DNA of 64,000 nucleotides from Dillenia suffruticosa (GCA_033439265.1 JAVTVX010000026.1:15005001-15069000); one strand, 5' to 3'. Positions 1-13,179 are shown, numbered from the stretch's first letter. Numbers and translations: made by a program. The notes: generated by a model from the letters alone, not told the origin.

Positions 1-667
1 AAAATACAGACGAGACCAGGATAAGAATTTTGAAAATATAAGAGGTAAAAATAATTAAAATTTTATTTTCATTTCTCTTAGAAAATAGATACAAAATTTT
101 AATTTATTTTCATTTAAAGAAGAAAGTAATTTTTAATTTTATTTATATTTTCCACAAGATAAATATAATTTTGTTTCTTATTGGTCATTCTATTTCATAT
201 TTCATTTTTCAAATCAAATATTACTTTTATTCTTATTTGATTTCTTTTACAAAGTCATGCATTGGGAACAAAAACATAAGTTTATCGAATTTGATTTATT
301 AAATTTTTATTATGTTTGTTTATAACATATATAATAATTAATCAAAATTGTTATATTAATTCTAAAGATATAACACCCTTTTAGCTACATTAAATAACAT
401 TTTTTTTTCTCAGAAAAATAACTTTGTTTATGGGTTGCATCGTCTAATAACTATTATCCCGTTGCTCAAAATTAAAGTGTTGGACTTGACCTAACCCCGT
501 CGGAAGAAAGGACCAAATATGAACTCGTTGATTTTTGACAAAATTTATCGTAACACAATGAAATTTTTAAAAATAAAAACTTTTTCATTATAAATATAAA
601 TTTGGACTTGCCCAAAAATTAGTTGTGATTCAATAGGATATACTTATGTAATGACTTTTTTCATAAT
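1..667. other. AT-rich intergenic DNA
   Basis: No coding signal is seen on either strand. The stretch is AT-rich with short A and T runs and no recognisable domain. It ends at an A-run (about 668-679) that adjoins the plastid-derived fragment. Confidence 0.6.
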
Positions 668-679
668 AAAAAAAAAAAA

Positions 680-812
680 GTAAGGGCTCTTCCATTCTAA
701 CAAAAGAACCACCCCAAATTCCATAACCTTGGTTCCGCTCTCTTGGTCATGATTTTCCTACGTGAGGGGGAAATGTCCTTCCCTTTTTGGCCGGTTGTGA
801 GCAAGGAGGGAT
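680..812 (-). other. Plastid-derived DNA (NUPT), downstream half: 3' end of trnR-ACG and its spacer
   Basis: Read on the minus strand, this segment starts with the last bases of a tRNA and continues through a motif like CACAACCGGCCAAAAAGG and then GTAGGAAAATCATGA. I recognise this order as the plastid inverted-repeat spacer downstream of trnR-ACG. The other half of the tRNA lies 3 kb away at 3796-3868. Removing the LTR element between them and one copy of its 5-bp duplication restores a continuous tRNA 3' region. Many substitutions relative to the remembered plastid sequence suggest an old transfer to the nucleus. The outer edges are approximate. Confidence 0.7.
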
Positions 813-1937
813 TGTCACGTCCCGAATCGGAATCGTGAATAGCCGCCCGTTGTCCCTGGATGCCGACTGTATTTTTACAGAAAATCGGACAGAACCTCCC
901 CATAAATCAGAGGTTTCCCATATACAATTTCACCTGTATATAACATTCATCCTGTAAAAATAAACAATTGGCCATCCCGATCTCTCCAAAATCAACAATA
1001 TCCACAACCAACATCCAGAACAACGTAAAGGTATAAAGTTTCTAACAGTCCTAGCAACAGACTTCTACTGTCATGCCCAACTAGAGCATGAGCAGTCGCC
1101 ATACCGAGCGGACTTAAATTCTACGCATATATAAAATAAATTCCCAAGTTATTTTTAAATATTTACAAATGTCTCAATGCAATGGAATAAATCAACACGA
1201 AAGTTTCACGAATAAAAGTCCATAATTTATATAGTCATCCCAAAAATTTAGATAAATAGAATGGTCAAACTAAAATCTCCAATACATAATAATATTACCA
1301 ATCATCGTAGCGGAAGAGATGGAAAATATCCATACCCAAGCCCAGTGGTATCTCCTCGATCCAACACTAATACTGTGGGAAAGAAAGTGAGGGGTGAGTA
1401 TCTATGAGAAGATACTCAGTAAGTGAGGGGATTGACATCATACTATCAATATCGAGGTGAATTTGGAGTGTCAAAGCATAGATAAGAAAATATCCACAGT
1501 GTGCAAGCCGATCATGTTATTTCAAAATCATAATAATACGCACACATCAGAAAGCAAGATATGCATCCAATATTTACATCACTGTCGTGAAGAGCCGGCC
1601 AATGAAATATTCCCGGCAATGGTCTACCTAGACCAAGGACGGCGCATTTGGGGTTTTTCCAAATACAAGTATCAAATAATGGCTCTCTACCTCAATGTTG
1701 GCCACAGACTACCCCAACTAGCCTGTAAATAATAATAATGTACATATAACTAGTCAGCCGTGTATGGTGCCCCCGCCTGGTGCTAGACAGAGCCGTACTC
1801 AACGTCCTCTCCGATGAGGGTCAACCTGGGGCACCCATACACACGACGATCTGGCGGATACCTCCGGCCGAAGCGTATCCGGGCACAAGGGGTGCCTCTA
1901 CCAGATGTCCTTCGTAGCTACGGATCACAATATCATA

Positions 1938-2110
1938 TCGGCCGGCACGTAGCCCCATGCATCCCATCACCAGTCGGCCGGGCATATAGCCCCATGCATA
2001 ATATCATAACGTCGACCGGGCATACAGCCCAATACATAATATCATAAAGTCGGCCGGGCATACAGCCCAAAACATAATATCATAAAGTCGGCCGGGCATA
2101 CAGCCCAAAT
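1938..2110. repeat. 38-bp tandem repeat inside the LTR
   Basis: Three near-identical 38-bp units (1973-2010, 2011-2048, 2049-2086) are followed by a partial fourth (2087-2110) and preceded by a diverged 35-bp unit (from about 1938). Each unit starts GTCGGCCGGGCATA and ends ATAATATCATAA. Units differ at a few positions only. Confidence 0.9.
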
Positions 2111-3481
2111 GTGTAAGTAAATCCATTTAAAACCATGTGCCAATGCAGTGGAAGTATTTAAAACATATCAATAAGTCGAAAATGTGGCACAATATACATT
2201 TATCAAAACTCATGGATGCATATCAATAAAGTCAGCAGTTAAGACACTCCAAATGTCACAAAACATTCATCAAATATTCGAAAATTCTACCAATCAGACA
2301 TTTGCATAAATATGTCATTTAATAATATTTTTGAAACATAGTTTTCAATCAATAGCGAATGTCAAAGTCCCACTCACAGTTCTAGGGAGGGTGGTCACTC
2401 CCTATTTTCAAAACTAATCAAATCTGATCTGCTTTCTCGAGTCTCAAAAAAGATCAACCTAATCAGATCATCAAAATTGAATATCATTTTCTCAAGCATT
2501 TTTAGGGTTTATCCGAAAGACATGAAATGTATAATATCCTCCACTTTACGGCTCATTTCAATCCATCCCTACAATCAAGATATTTTCATGCATATTCCAA
2601 AGTTTAACTCTAAAGAAACTATTCGAATTCACTCGACATGATTTTGTGATTCTATAATACGCTTCTTTCGTATCAGATCATTCAATTTCTATAACATTTT
2701 ATACTTAACTTTCAAAGTCACATATAATCATTTCAGAAATTGTATTCTATTCGCATTCCACTTACACTCTAAACATATACAAAACCTTTCATCTTAGATT
2801 CAATCCTAGATTCATCCAATTTATCAATTAAAGCCGAAATCTCCTCACCTAGGGTTTTCTCGAAGCGCCGAGTCTTATCCGAAAGTCGCTTCGGTCACTC
2901 CAAAGTATGTAAGGTTTCCTATCAAAACAAGATTTATTTGTTAAATCTAAACACATAGATCCGAAGCAAAACCCTAAGTCATTTACCTGCGTGGAGATTC
3001 GTGGGCTGTCACGGGCTCACGGGCCGTCGCGGGCTACAGTGGGCTCGTGGGTTCGCAGGCCAGTGGGCTGGCGGGCTGGCGGCTGATGGGCCTGCGGGCT
3101 GGCGGGCCTACGGCTGGTGGGCCTGTAGGCTGGCCGGCCTGCGGCTGGTGGGCCCGTGCGCTGGTGCGCGCCCATCCGCTGGTGCGCGCCCGTCCGCTGC
3201 GCTGGCTCGCGTGCGCTCGCGCGCTGCTGCGCGCTCGTGCGCTGGGCCGCATGCTCGTGCGCTGGGCCCCGTGCGCTCGTGCACTGGGCCGCACGCTCGC
3301 ACGAGGGAGGGAATCACTGTTGCTGTGGTGGTGGTGCCTGCGGAAGGTCGCGGGTGGTGCGATTGTGCAGGGAAGCGGGTCGCGCGGTGGCGCGCGGAGG
3401 AGAGCAGAGAACAACGAAGAGAGAGCGATCGCGAGAGGGATCGCGAAGGGAGAGAGAGAAACAGAGAGGGAAGAAGAAGGA

Positions 3482-3575
3482 GGAGGAGGAGGAGAAGAAG
3501 AAGAAGAAGAAGAAGAAGAAGAAGAAGAAGAAGAAGAAGAAGAAGAAGAAGAAGGAGAAGAAGGAGAAGAAGGTG
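3482..3575. repeat. GAA/GGA microsatellite
   Basis: This is an almost pure (GAA)n run with flanking GGA variants inside the solo LTR. It gives runs of poly-Glu, poly-Lys, poly-Arg or poly-Leu when translated, none of which are real proteins. Confidence 0.9.
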
Positions 3576-3651
3576 AAGGAGAAGATGCCGGCGGCGGCGG
3601 CAGTAGCTGTGGCGGAGGAAGCCGAACGGGCGCAGGAGAGGGAACGTCGGG

Positions 3652-3684
<33 letters not shown>

Positions 3685-3718
3685 GGGGTTAGGGTTTTAA
3701 CCCTAATCCCCAATTGGG

Positions 3719-3749
3719 GACGCAGCGTTTTGTCCCAAAACGCTGCGTC
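3719..3749. repeat. Perfect 14-bp hairpin near the LTR end
   Basis: GACGCAGCGTTTTG and its reverse complement CAAAACGCTGCGTC are separated by three bases. On the minus strand it lies just inside the LTR start. Its role is unknown. Confidence 0.85.
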
Positions 3750-3795
3750 TCCAAATATTGTTTTTTTTTTTTTTTTTTTAAAGCTTGGTGTTACA

Positions 3796-3868
3796 GGGAT
3801 TCGAACCTTGACACTGTGGTTTGCAGGCACATGCTCTAATCCTCTAAGCTACAAGCTCCGCCCCGCCT
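3796..3868 (-). pseudogene. Decayed plastid trnR-ACG, 5' and central part (NUPT)
   Basis: On the minus strand this reads as a tRNA body. It has a box-A-like TAGCTTAGAGGATTAGAGC, an anticodon arm with loop CTGCAAA, and a perfect box-B GGTTCGAATCC. The order matches plastid trnR-ACG, but the anticodon ACG has become GCA and stem pairs are broken, so it should not work as tRNA-Arg. The 3' end of the gene was displaced to about 812 by the LTR insertion. A tRNA-derived SINE was considered, but the plastid-like spacer on the far side of the LTR argues for plastid origin. Confidence 0.7.
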
Positions 3869-6689
3869 ATGATGGATTTGTTGTCAAGTGTATCGTAAAA
3901 GATGACTTATCTGATGCACAAAATACTTTCCGATTTACTGTGGGGATGGGAAATGGTGAATATATATGTATGTAATTTTCCTTCTGATATTTTTATAAAG
4001 AGGTTATTTTTAAGTCTTGAATACGTGATCTCAAGATTATCAAAAGAACAACTCTATTGTTAGGGTATGATTTGCCCTTCCAAGAGTATCAAAAAAACAA
4101 AAAGAAAAGGAAACCTTTCCTTTTCCCCGCAGGTTCAAGTTAAGAAGAGCATTTTTGGTCAATGGTTACAATGGTTGACCAATTTGGTTGGGGGAAAGCT
4201 TATCTCACGGTCTCTGTTGTTGCCAAAACTAACTACCTTTCAACGATAGAAGTACCCTTTAAATTGAAGGGGTATTATATATATATATTGGTCCTAAACT
4301 TATAAATAATGGTAATATTTCAAAGTACAATCACCGAAAAAATTGTAACCACTAAAATTAAAATCTTCTATGTTAAAAAGATAAAATTATTTAATACGCA
4401 ACCGGCTGATTATATCTATTTGTATAATTAAAAATATTAATTTTTCTAAGAAAAAAGGAAATTCCTTCTCATGTGGGGCCTAGTTCTGAATTGACAATTA
4501 GAAGGGTACTTTGATAATTATGGACAAGATTATTGGTCACGTGTCAACCAAAGAAACGGCATAAAGCTTTTTTCTTTTCTTTTCTTTTCTTTTCTTTTCT
4601 TTTTTTTCCTACTCGTTTTCGATGCTACAAAGCAAAGGGAAACAATAAAGAAACAACTCGTCTTACCGTAGGCATCAAGCAACATAATCGACACCGGACC
4701 GGAGGGAGTTGCCAATGCCACTCCGTTTCCAATTTTGGGTTTGGAAACACAGCAGATGATGGATATCCTTCCAAAAGACATGATTAATTTAATTAGTCAA
4801 AGGGTTTGTACATTGCACGACACGTGCATGCAAGGGGAGGTTTGAAGGAGTTTTACCGTGTGGTAATTTAAGTAAGAAATATTAATAGGCAGTTTATCTA
4901 ATTGAACTGGATATTAAAATTTTTAATTAAATTTTGAATTCAATATTTGAAAATAAAAAATTATATATCCGAAGAATTGTCTCTTAAATAGAAATCTCAG
5001 AAATATTCAAATCAAATTAATTAAAATATAACTTTATGATAAATACAAAAAAAAAAATTTGCATAAGCGGTTGACAATCCTTATGGAGACAAAGTAGGGA
5101 GAAGTTATTCGTGTTTGCACAAATATGAGGCAACTACCAAGGCAATTGTCTTTGCGTAAAAGGCGTGGGATAGGTTTTTGTGGAACATATGTCTGATTTT
5201 AGGGAGGGTTTTAGAAGGGTTATTTCTGTCCCTAGATAATAGGGGTTGTTAACTACCATATATGTAATACATTAAGACAAGGCTTATAGAATTTTTTTAC
5301 TGGGGTTTGCTTATGTCCTTAGATGGTTGAAGATGTCAAGGTCAACCGTCATCTATTGTGTATAAAAGCCCTTAAAAATAGTGGCAGTAGATTCTAGCAA
5401 GTTTTAAAGTGAGGAATTGTTTAAGCTACCCTAGGCGAAAGCACTCATTGTATAATATACTTGATACTTTATACATGGAAACGAAATTTTATAAATATGT
5501 AACGATAAGTAGTCAATGTATGCAATCCATTCCTTTTGATGGGTCGGGCTTGGGCCTACAAGCCCAGTCCAGCCCAAACTAGGCCCGGCCCGGCCCGGCC
5601 ATGGGCCTACAACCTAGTACCAAGCCCTGAAAAAAGGGGCCGTTGGAATATCAATATATATATATATATATATATTTTGGTACAGGGAATATCAATATAT
5701 ATATAATCTCTTATATCACTCCCTAAGATTCAATGTTGAATTAATTGACATATATTTTGACCTAAAGTCATGTAGTACCAAATGAAAATTTGAATTGTTG
5801 CTCAATGGTACGCCATGCGATGAAAGGCAATCACCTCACCACGTAACCAAATAACCTACCCGAATATATTAGATATGTTCCAACTCCTTATGAATTTAGT
5901 TACACAATATTAATTTTTTTTAATAAAAATCCCAAGTTTGTATCTTAAAAATAAAAAAATAGATATTAAGAGAGTCAACCCATAAATTAAATCTCGTAAT
6001 GTTCAAACTAAATTCATTAAATAATATAAATATCAATGGTTAATAAAAAAAAGAATATATTAGATCTACTTATAACACTACTATTAATTAAAAAAAAATA
6101 AATAAATAAAAAAAGCTCGCAACCTCAATTCTTCCGAAAAGGCCAAGTAAACAAATAGTCCTTTTCCATAGTTTTGAACCCAACGTGCCACTATTATTGT
6201 ATCAATGTGGTACCAACACCCTTGTTGTTGTCGTAATTCTCATCGTCTCTGTCTATATTTGTGCAATCAAGTTTACTTGAAAATTTTGAGATTTTAGTTA
6301 AAATTAAATATGATTGTAATGTAAAATTAATTTTTATAATAATTATTTTTATTAAAGCTTTTTATTTAAAATATTAAATGTTTTACAAAAAAAAAATATT
6401 TATTTTAATTAAAAAATTACATATTGCTTGCCAAAAACAAATAGCAATAAAATGGGTTGCCCCTTTTAGGCGAACAGTTTTCCAACTAAACTGATAAACT
6501 CATTGAAATAAAAATTATCATTTATCATCGAAATTCATTATATTAGTAAAATTTCAATCATATATGGTTCGAAGAAAATTTAATCAATCAAGTCATGAAA
6601 ATGAAATGTTCAGAAATAACGTGTATTTTGAGTGGTAAGTTGGTAAATAGATGAAAAAGCAAGGGCAACAGTAGAAGGACATCCAAAAG
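3869..6689. other. AT-rich intergenic DNA with simple repeats
   Basis: No gene is supported. The stretch holds a (TTTTC)n run near 4569-4605, short (AT)n runs near 4273, 5653 and 5695, and a GC-rich patch of GGCCC motifs at about 5540-5640. That patch contains a GGGCTTG/CAAGCCC inverted pair, possibly a degraded transposon end. Confidence 0.5.
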
Positions 6690-7090
6690 CAATGAGTGGC
6701 CGACATGGACTCGACTCTCTACCGGTAATAGTCCCTCTGAAGTTTGAACGAATCGCAGTTACATCCGTACGGACTGAGGATTGGACGTTGCCAATGTGTG
6801 ACGTGTCGGAGGGTTATAGGGGGAGAAGCTGAGGTGGAATAGTTGAGGATAAGGGCGTCGGGGTCATCTTGGAAACCCATTAAAGAGGGTAAAGACAAAG
6901 CGGGTCACAAACGTGTCGTGCCGTTAGGCTTTGGACAGCGTCGCCTGCGCGTTCCTTGCTCCAAGTGGACGAGTTTGAAGCGACATTACTCTGAGTCCGA
7001 GGTGATATCAAGAATGGCGTCCCTCTCTCCCTCTCTCAAATATATCCGAGGACTTCACTCCGAGGATAAGGGGGAGAGTTGTAAAACAAT
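6690..7090. other. GC-richer island without a recognisable gene
   Basis: Base composition rises sharply against the surrounding AT-rich DNA, and CG dinucleotides are common. A plus-strand frame of 87 codons (6843-7106) runs through it, but it resembles no family I know and has no convincing exon neighbours. An old promoter or gene fragment is possible; nothing decides it. Confidence 0.35.
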
Positions 7091-7193
7091 TTTTTCAAAA
7101 CTCTAAACCATGACAATTTTTTTTAAATTTTTATAAAAATATTAATTTTGATTAAAATTAATAATTAAATAACAACACGTTATGATTTATAAA

Positions 7194-7225
<32 letters not shown>

Positions 7226-7989
7226 CATGTTATTTTTATCATTATACAAAATTATCACCTATACCTTTGCTTTTATTAAAAAAAAATCGTCTACTTTTTT
7301 TTTTTATCATTTTAACATATAAGTTATTTTTCAACACTTTTAATCAAACACTTAAAACTATTTAAAAGCAATTTGCTTAATAATTTTATTAAACTATTTA
7401 AAATTATTTACAAATTAAAAATAAAAAATAAAAAATAAATTACCTATTCTATTGTATCAGAAAGCCAGCCAAACGTAGGACTTAGATCCTTTTTTCTTCA
7501 TGCTTTTCTAGTTACACACTAGACTTTGGAGGACTATATTTACCCTATAAAAGTTAAAAAGTGCACAAACGGCCCTAAGAGAGGCTTATTTGTGCCAATA
7601 GACCAATGGATTGGTTAGAGTTGGGTTCATTTGCCTTGGTTTTTTCCGGAGGGGTACCTCAAGTCACGCAAAGTTCCGGTTAGGAGGCTAGAGGATTTGA
7701 AACCCTAACAACCAAGAAGACTCTGTGAAATGAGTGCCCTATTCTTTTTAGTCCTTGTGTTTGCCTAACAAAAGGCCAACCTATGAAAAATCTACCTAGC
7801 CACCAACAGACACTTGGAAAAACACTAATTGATAGAGAGAGAGAGAGAGAATTGGCCCCCTGGGGGCGACTTGGTTGTTCTTTTTGAAAAGCTATTTAAG
7901 TTATTTTCTACAATAGTTTAGTACAATATGATAAAGATTAGGTAAGTCTCGCCCTTTGTTACAATTGTCTACCTATGGTACCAAACTCC

Positions 7990-8158
7990 CGTGAATATAA
8001 CAGTCGATTGCTACACTTTGTTAAGCTTAGATCTTGAGTTTAAGTCAAGAGAATAGAGAAATAGGATTTTAGAGAATCAATCCCACAACAAGCTCCATAA
8101 CATTTGAACTAAGTTAGTCCGCGCAACTTAAGCCGGTGAAAACAAAAAAAAAAAAAAA
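7990..8158 (+). repeat. SINE-like repeat, family A, copy 1
   Basis: It shares an ordered set of motifs with copies near 23,420, 27,275 and (inverted) 27,968. These are a box-B-like TTGAGTTTAAGTC, then GAGAATAGAGAAATAGGATTTTAGAGAATCAATCCC-like text, then a TTTGAACTAAGTTAGT-like block. It ends in a long A tail (8143-8158). This layout suggests a tRNA-derived SINE. The 5' edge is approximate. Confidence 0.5.
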
Positions 8159-11100
8159 GAAATTGTCTACCTATAGTTGGCTTATGCTAATATTCGACAA
8201 AGATTCTAAAGCATATCTTTGTATTTGGCATTAATATATAATTATTTGGAGCGTTGTAAATTAACATGTTCGACAGAACAAGCAACTGAGACAATTTTTT
8301 TTTAAATAAAAAATCATTTACAATTTTGGTTTGATTTTGGTCAGCTTCACTTGTTTAAAAAAATAATTACTGACTCAGGTTCATTTGTAGCCCATAAAGA
8401 AGCAAACTATGACTTGAATTTTCGACACCGTTCTTGATAAATATTCAAGCTCTCTTGTGTTTGGAATGTATAATCAAACAAGATTAAAACTAAAGATTCA
8501 GCATTAAGCCTAGTTTTTGTATTAAGCCCGCTGTCGAAATACTCCAATGACAAGTTACTTGATAGATTGGAAGCAAAAGAAAATTGGTAATAGTGTCATT
8601 GCTCATTTATAAAGTGGGCATCCATTATGTTAGCCAGATACTTGGGATTAGGGTTGCTTGTTGCCCGGACATTCATAACTTTCTTGAAAAGAGAAGGGAA
8701 TGCATTCTAGAAAACAAAACTGCATATAATGTTTTCTCCAAGGGTAATTGCAATTGCATTACCCTAATTTTTTTTTCTTTCCCATCACGTGTGTCTGGAA
8801 TCATATTTTGACTAATTTGGTTCAAATGTTTGCTGGGACCCTTATTTAAGAGGTAGCTCTTCCGGTATAATTTTTTCCATTCTCAAGTTTCGAAACCAAA
8901 ACTTGATTAAGGGACCCAACATCCCATATTATTAGATCGACTGTCTGTTGATTGCATTACTCTAATTGAGCAAGCAGAAGTATTGATCTCTTCCACATCC
9001 ATATTAATCGTCAGTGGATACCAATAATAACTTCTTCACATGGCTGCTCCACATGTTACTTGACCAAAAGAGTAGCACAAGCACATTGTATGATACCAAT
9101 ATGCATGGATGAGGCAATTACAAAAGTTAAGCCATGTGAAGTTCTTCCTTTATGAAGCGTGTCACGGTATTTCGGGGCTATCACGGTACATGCATGTAAA
9201 ATATCTACTGTTTGGAAAAGAAGAAAAACAAGAGAATTCTAGAATTCTACTTTGTTTGATGTAATATTAAAGGAAGAAAGGAATGGAAAGAGAAAGAAAG
9301 AGCACTGTTTAGCACAAACCAAATATCCTCTAGCTCCTAAGTGTTCCCTTTTTTTTCCCTCACCTTATACACCTCATTCATCACCAATACCTGGTGTCAA
9401 AGCCTCCCCTCAATAACAGAAATGGGGTGATGTTCCTCTTGTCAATTTATTGATCACGAGTGAACTATGCAAAGGTTTCTGGTTCTAAAAATTTATCAAG
9501 AGAATGAGTCTCTATCTGTCATTTTTTTTTCTATTTTTTCTCCTTTTGGAGTTTATGCTTCCATGTCAAATTTGGTATACCCGCTCCATCGCGCATACAT
9601 GATTGAGTTGCAAAAACTTTGCATCGAAACATCTTTGTGATAGATATAGGTTGTTCGGAAATCAGAAAAACTAAAATTAGGTTCCGTTTAAACTTAATTT
9701 AGTCATTTTTAGGGAAAAAGTTTAACTTGTACCAGCAAAACACAATCAGGGCAACATTAATCAAACCCTCCAAAGGGACAGAACAATAATTTCACATGTA
9801 ACTTTCACTTTCAAGGATTTAACTAGCATGGGTCTTTCATGAATATTAAGATCAAAATCAACACACAACGTTATATTATATGCATACATGCCCAAACAAC
9901 GGTGTAGGTCAAAAACACACACTCACATCAATATATCTTTGCCTTTTTCTCTACTCTCCCTTGTGCGTCAAAAAGAAAAGAAAATGTGGTGGTGAATAGA
10001 AAGGGAAAAAGGGAGGTCATGGAAAATTCACAATCAGGCGCATGTGATGCGGGTGGGGGGGGGGGGAATTAAAATCTGGCAATTGATAATGCAAGAATAT
10101 CACATCCAAGAATCAAATTTTGCTGGTAGGGACAGTGAATGCCGACTGTTGGTAATGCTTTTGGCCTACACCAAACATCACCCCATTTATCAGATTTGTG
10201 CTATCTAGGTTGTCATTTCTCTTGGTCAAGTCTCAACACACTCATTCCTTTGCTTTTTCCACAGGGAAAAAAAATACTTTTTTGGTCTCTAAGAATGCGT
10301 CTTACTTTTATGACCTTATGTCTGTTTACGAAAATGTTCCAAGAATGTTTCAGTATTTTCATTTTCTTCCCTGAAACAGCATTGCAAAATGGATTAAAAA
10401 ATAGAATTAGAATGAAAATATTAAGGCTCCCTTTGCAATGCCTCAGCCAAGCTCCACTGCCTCGATTAGCTGGTTTCTCCATAGCTCTGGGCGAGTGAAA
10501 GTGCACCCCTTTGATTTCTCTATTTCTAACTGAATTCATTTCACTTTTATTTTATCTTATTTTACATATAACATCTTTCGGGGAAACTATCATCGTTATA
10601 TAGTAATATTTTATATTAAAAAATACTTGCACTTAACTAAAATATCTCAAGCACTTTCCTAAACGGAACTTGAATCTAATAAAGAATGTATTGTCCCTAA
10701 TGAAGAACACCAAGAAAATTGTGCAACATCAATGTTTTTGGTCTTTGAATTTGTTGTAAATCTATTACTATTTTGTCTAAAGCTTGACAAGGGAACGAGA
10801 GACAAAACAAAATGGAGTTTTAAAGATACAATCTTGTTAAGGACTTATTTATTTTTTTGGTATATAGGGAAACTCGAATTTAAAACCTTTATAAAGGAGA
10901 GGAGGGACAGTGTTAGTTGAATTGTAGTTAATTGACATTAAGGACTAATTTATATGTAAACCCCATACTGACATGGAATCAAATTAAGTTCAACAATTCG
11001 ACAAAATGGTTAATTTCTATAATTCACTAAAAAATGTTTATATGTTGCTCACAAATTGATCAACTTTGTGGTTTGTTCCGTGAGCAAGGAGAAATCTTAG

Positions 11101-11400
11101 GTTGATTCCAATTCAATCACAGAAAGCGTAGGTCTCTTAGTCTTCATATGCTTAAATTTAAGTCCAAGAGTTCTCTCGTACACTACCCTTTTGCCTTTTG
11201 TTTACACATATATGCCCTGGTGCATAGGATGCTTTTCGAGTTGCGTAGGGGTTGAGGTACATGTTTTTTTGTAAAGTTCTCATTTAGGAGTTTTCTTGGT
11301 CTTATTAAGAAATGGAGAAAGATAATGAAGGTCATGAATTGGGTTTTCCCATACAAGAATTGATAGCCAAATTGACCTAAAAATATCAATAAACTTAAAA

Positions 11401-11431
<31 letters not shown>

Positions 11432-13104
11432 TATTCACTTGGGGCATTTAAAATTTTTAACTCAAATGATATGTCTGACATTTCTTCTAGTACAGTGGTG
11501 TGTGTGCGTTTTTGTATTATTTTTTTCAATCATTTGTACACTAAATTTGTATTTTTCAACATTTTTAATTGTAAAATACTACAAAAAGGAGTGGAAGGCT
11601 TTTGAGATGTGTAATAAATACTCGGGTTTGAATCTTGCTTGCAATGGGTTAGAGGGGTTGTGACTGTAAGTATAAATTAGGTGTTTAACTCAAAATACTC
11701 CGGGAGAGAGAGAGAGAGAGTCCATGAGAGAAAAACAGAGCAACATTACAATTTGTCACTTTCTTGGCCCAATAACCACATGGCGACTTTAGGCTATCTA
11801 GGTCTAACGTAGATAACAAAAAGTCATTTGGACGAACCGCAGTCAGGGGAGTCAACCCTTAAATAAATCCACGAATCACATTAGTCAAATGACTGCAATA
11901 TCACTTGGTCAAAAAAAAAAAGGAGGTACTAAAAAGTCAAATCTTCCCAAAAAAAAATGGAAGTTATTTTTGGTTCACACAAGTGGGCTTGAGTTCAATT
12001 CAAAACCTCAGCAGCCCAACTATTTTCGGCCACAAATTCGTGGTCTGGAGTACTGTGATGAGACGATCCATGTCTAGTTTTGGACTGATTCATTGAGGGT
12101 TTTCAATTAGATCCGATTTACTGCCACCTTGGACAAGGTTAGCTGCAGAGCAAACAAAAGGTTTGGACCAAATACAATTTTTTTTTTTTGGTAGAAGGAC
12201 CAAATACAATATGCATTTGGTAGAGTTATCGTTTCAAAATATAGGGATCTTAAGTTTTAATATAACAAACAATATTTGAAATTATAACTTTTAAAATTAT
12301 ATTTTAAAATTTTTCTTTAAATTTTATGTGGCGGGTTGTCCCCTTCTTTTGCTTGTGGTGATCTATATTGCATGAAAAGGAAAATGGGAAAACGAATATA
12401 AAATGATACGGTCAAACGATATTTTATAAAAATATAAAAAATAGAAATGTGAACAAATACGTAAATATAAAAAATATAAATATTAATTATTTTATGTAAC
12501 TAATAGAATAACCATATTTTATAATAAAAATCTAAAATAATCAAATATATAATTATCAATCATAAGATAAATATAAAAAAATAAAAATTATAATTAAATA
12601 AACAAATAATTCATTAAATATAAAAAAATATGTAAATATAAAAAATATAATGGTTTTTTTATAAAAATATTAATTAATTTAATATGTCGAAATATTTTAA
12701 AAACTAAAAAAACATTTCAAAAATGAGAAATATTTGTGTTAAAAAGTTTATATGCATCAGAAGTGGCGAGGGTGACAGAGATGGAGAAAGTTTATGTGAG
12801 GCCTCGGAGACATATTCTTATGTTTTTAGCTTGAACAATCATTTTCAGCATGACCAAGAAAATTGATTTTCCTTTTCAAAGCCATAAATTAATTAGCCAT
12901 AGGATGGCCCGTTCAAATAACTTGGCCATTTTTAACTCAGTTGATTATGAGAGTCGCAGGTTCAACACCTGCATGCATGGGCCAAATATTATTTATAATT
13001 TTCAGGTTTTTTGGCAGCTGTGCAATCCTAATGCGATTTCTTGTTATGGTGAAGAAAGAAGGCCAAATAAACCCAGCAATCACTAAAAATGAAAAGACAT
13101 GAAG

Positions 13105-13179
<75 letters not shown>

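Larger units (their letters stand above)
813..3795 (-). mobile_element. Solo LTR of a (probably Ty3/Gypsy) retrotransposon
   Basis: The segment has TG...CA ends: TGTCACGTCCCG at the left and GTGTTACA at the right. Both sides are flanked by the perfect 5-bp duplication GGGAT (808-812 and 3796-3800). Read on the minus strand it starts TGTAACACC and ends GGGACGTGACA, a style common in plant Gypsy LTRs, so minus orientation is likely. I see no internal copy of either end and no gag or pol coding, so this is a solo LTR of about 2,983 bp rather than a full element. It carries a 38-bp tandem repeat, a GC-rich stretch (about 3000-3400), a GAA microsatellite and a short perfect hairpin. The long frames over the GC-rich and GAA parts are repeat translations, not genes. 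Confidence 0.8.

Noticed and set aside
3001..3830. Long overlapping frames of 126-240 codons on both strands, rich in Arg, Ala, Glu or Leu
   Set aside because: They translate a GC-rich LTR stretch and a GAA/GA microsatellite; composition is pure repeat and no frame has domain features.
668..3868. A tRNA-derived SINE split by an LTR
   Set aside because: The sequence after the tRNA matches the plastid spacer downstream of trnR-ACG as I remember it, so a plastid transfer explains it better than a SINE.
10139..10498. A 119-codon frame
   Set aside because: No recognisable motif, a competing frame of similar length on the other strand, and no splice or promoter context.
12925..12990. tRNA-like words AACTCAGTTGATTA and GGTTCAACACC
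   Set aside because: The boxes are too close for a tRNA and no cloverleaf can be drawn; at most a decayed SINE head.
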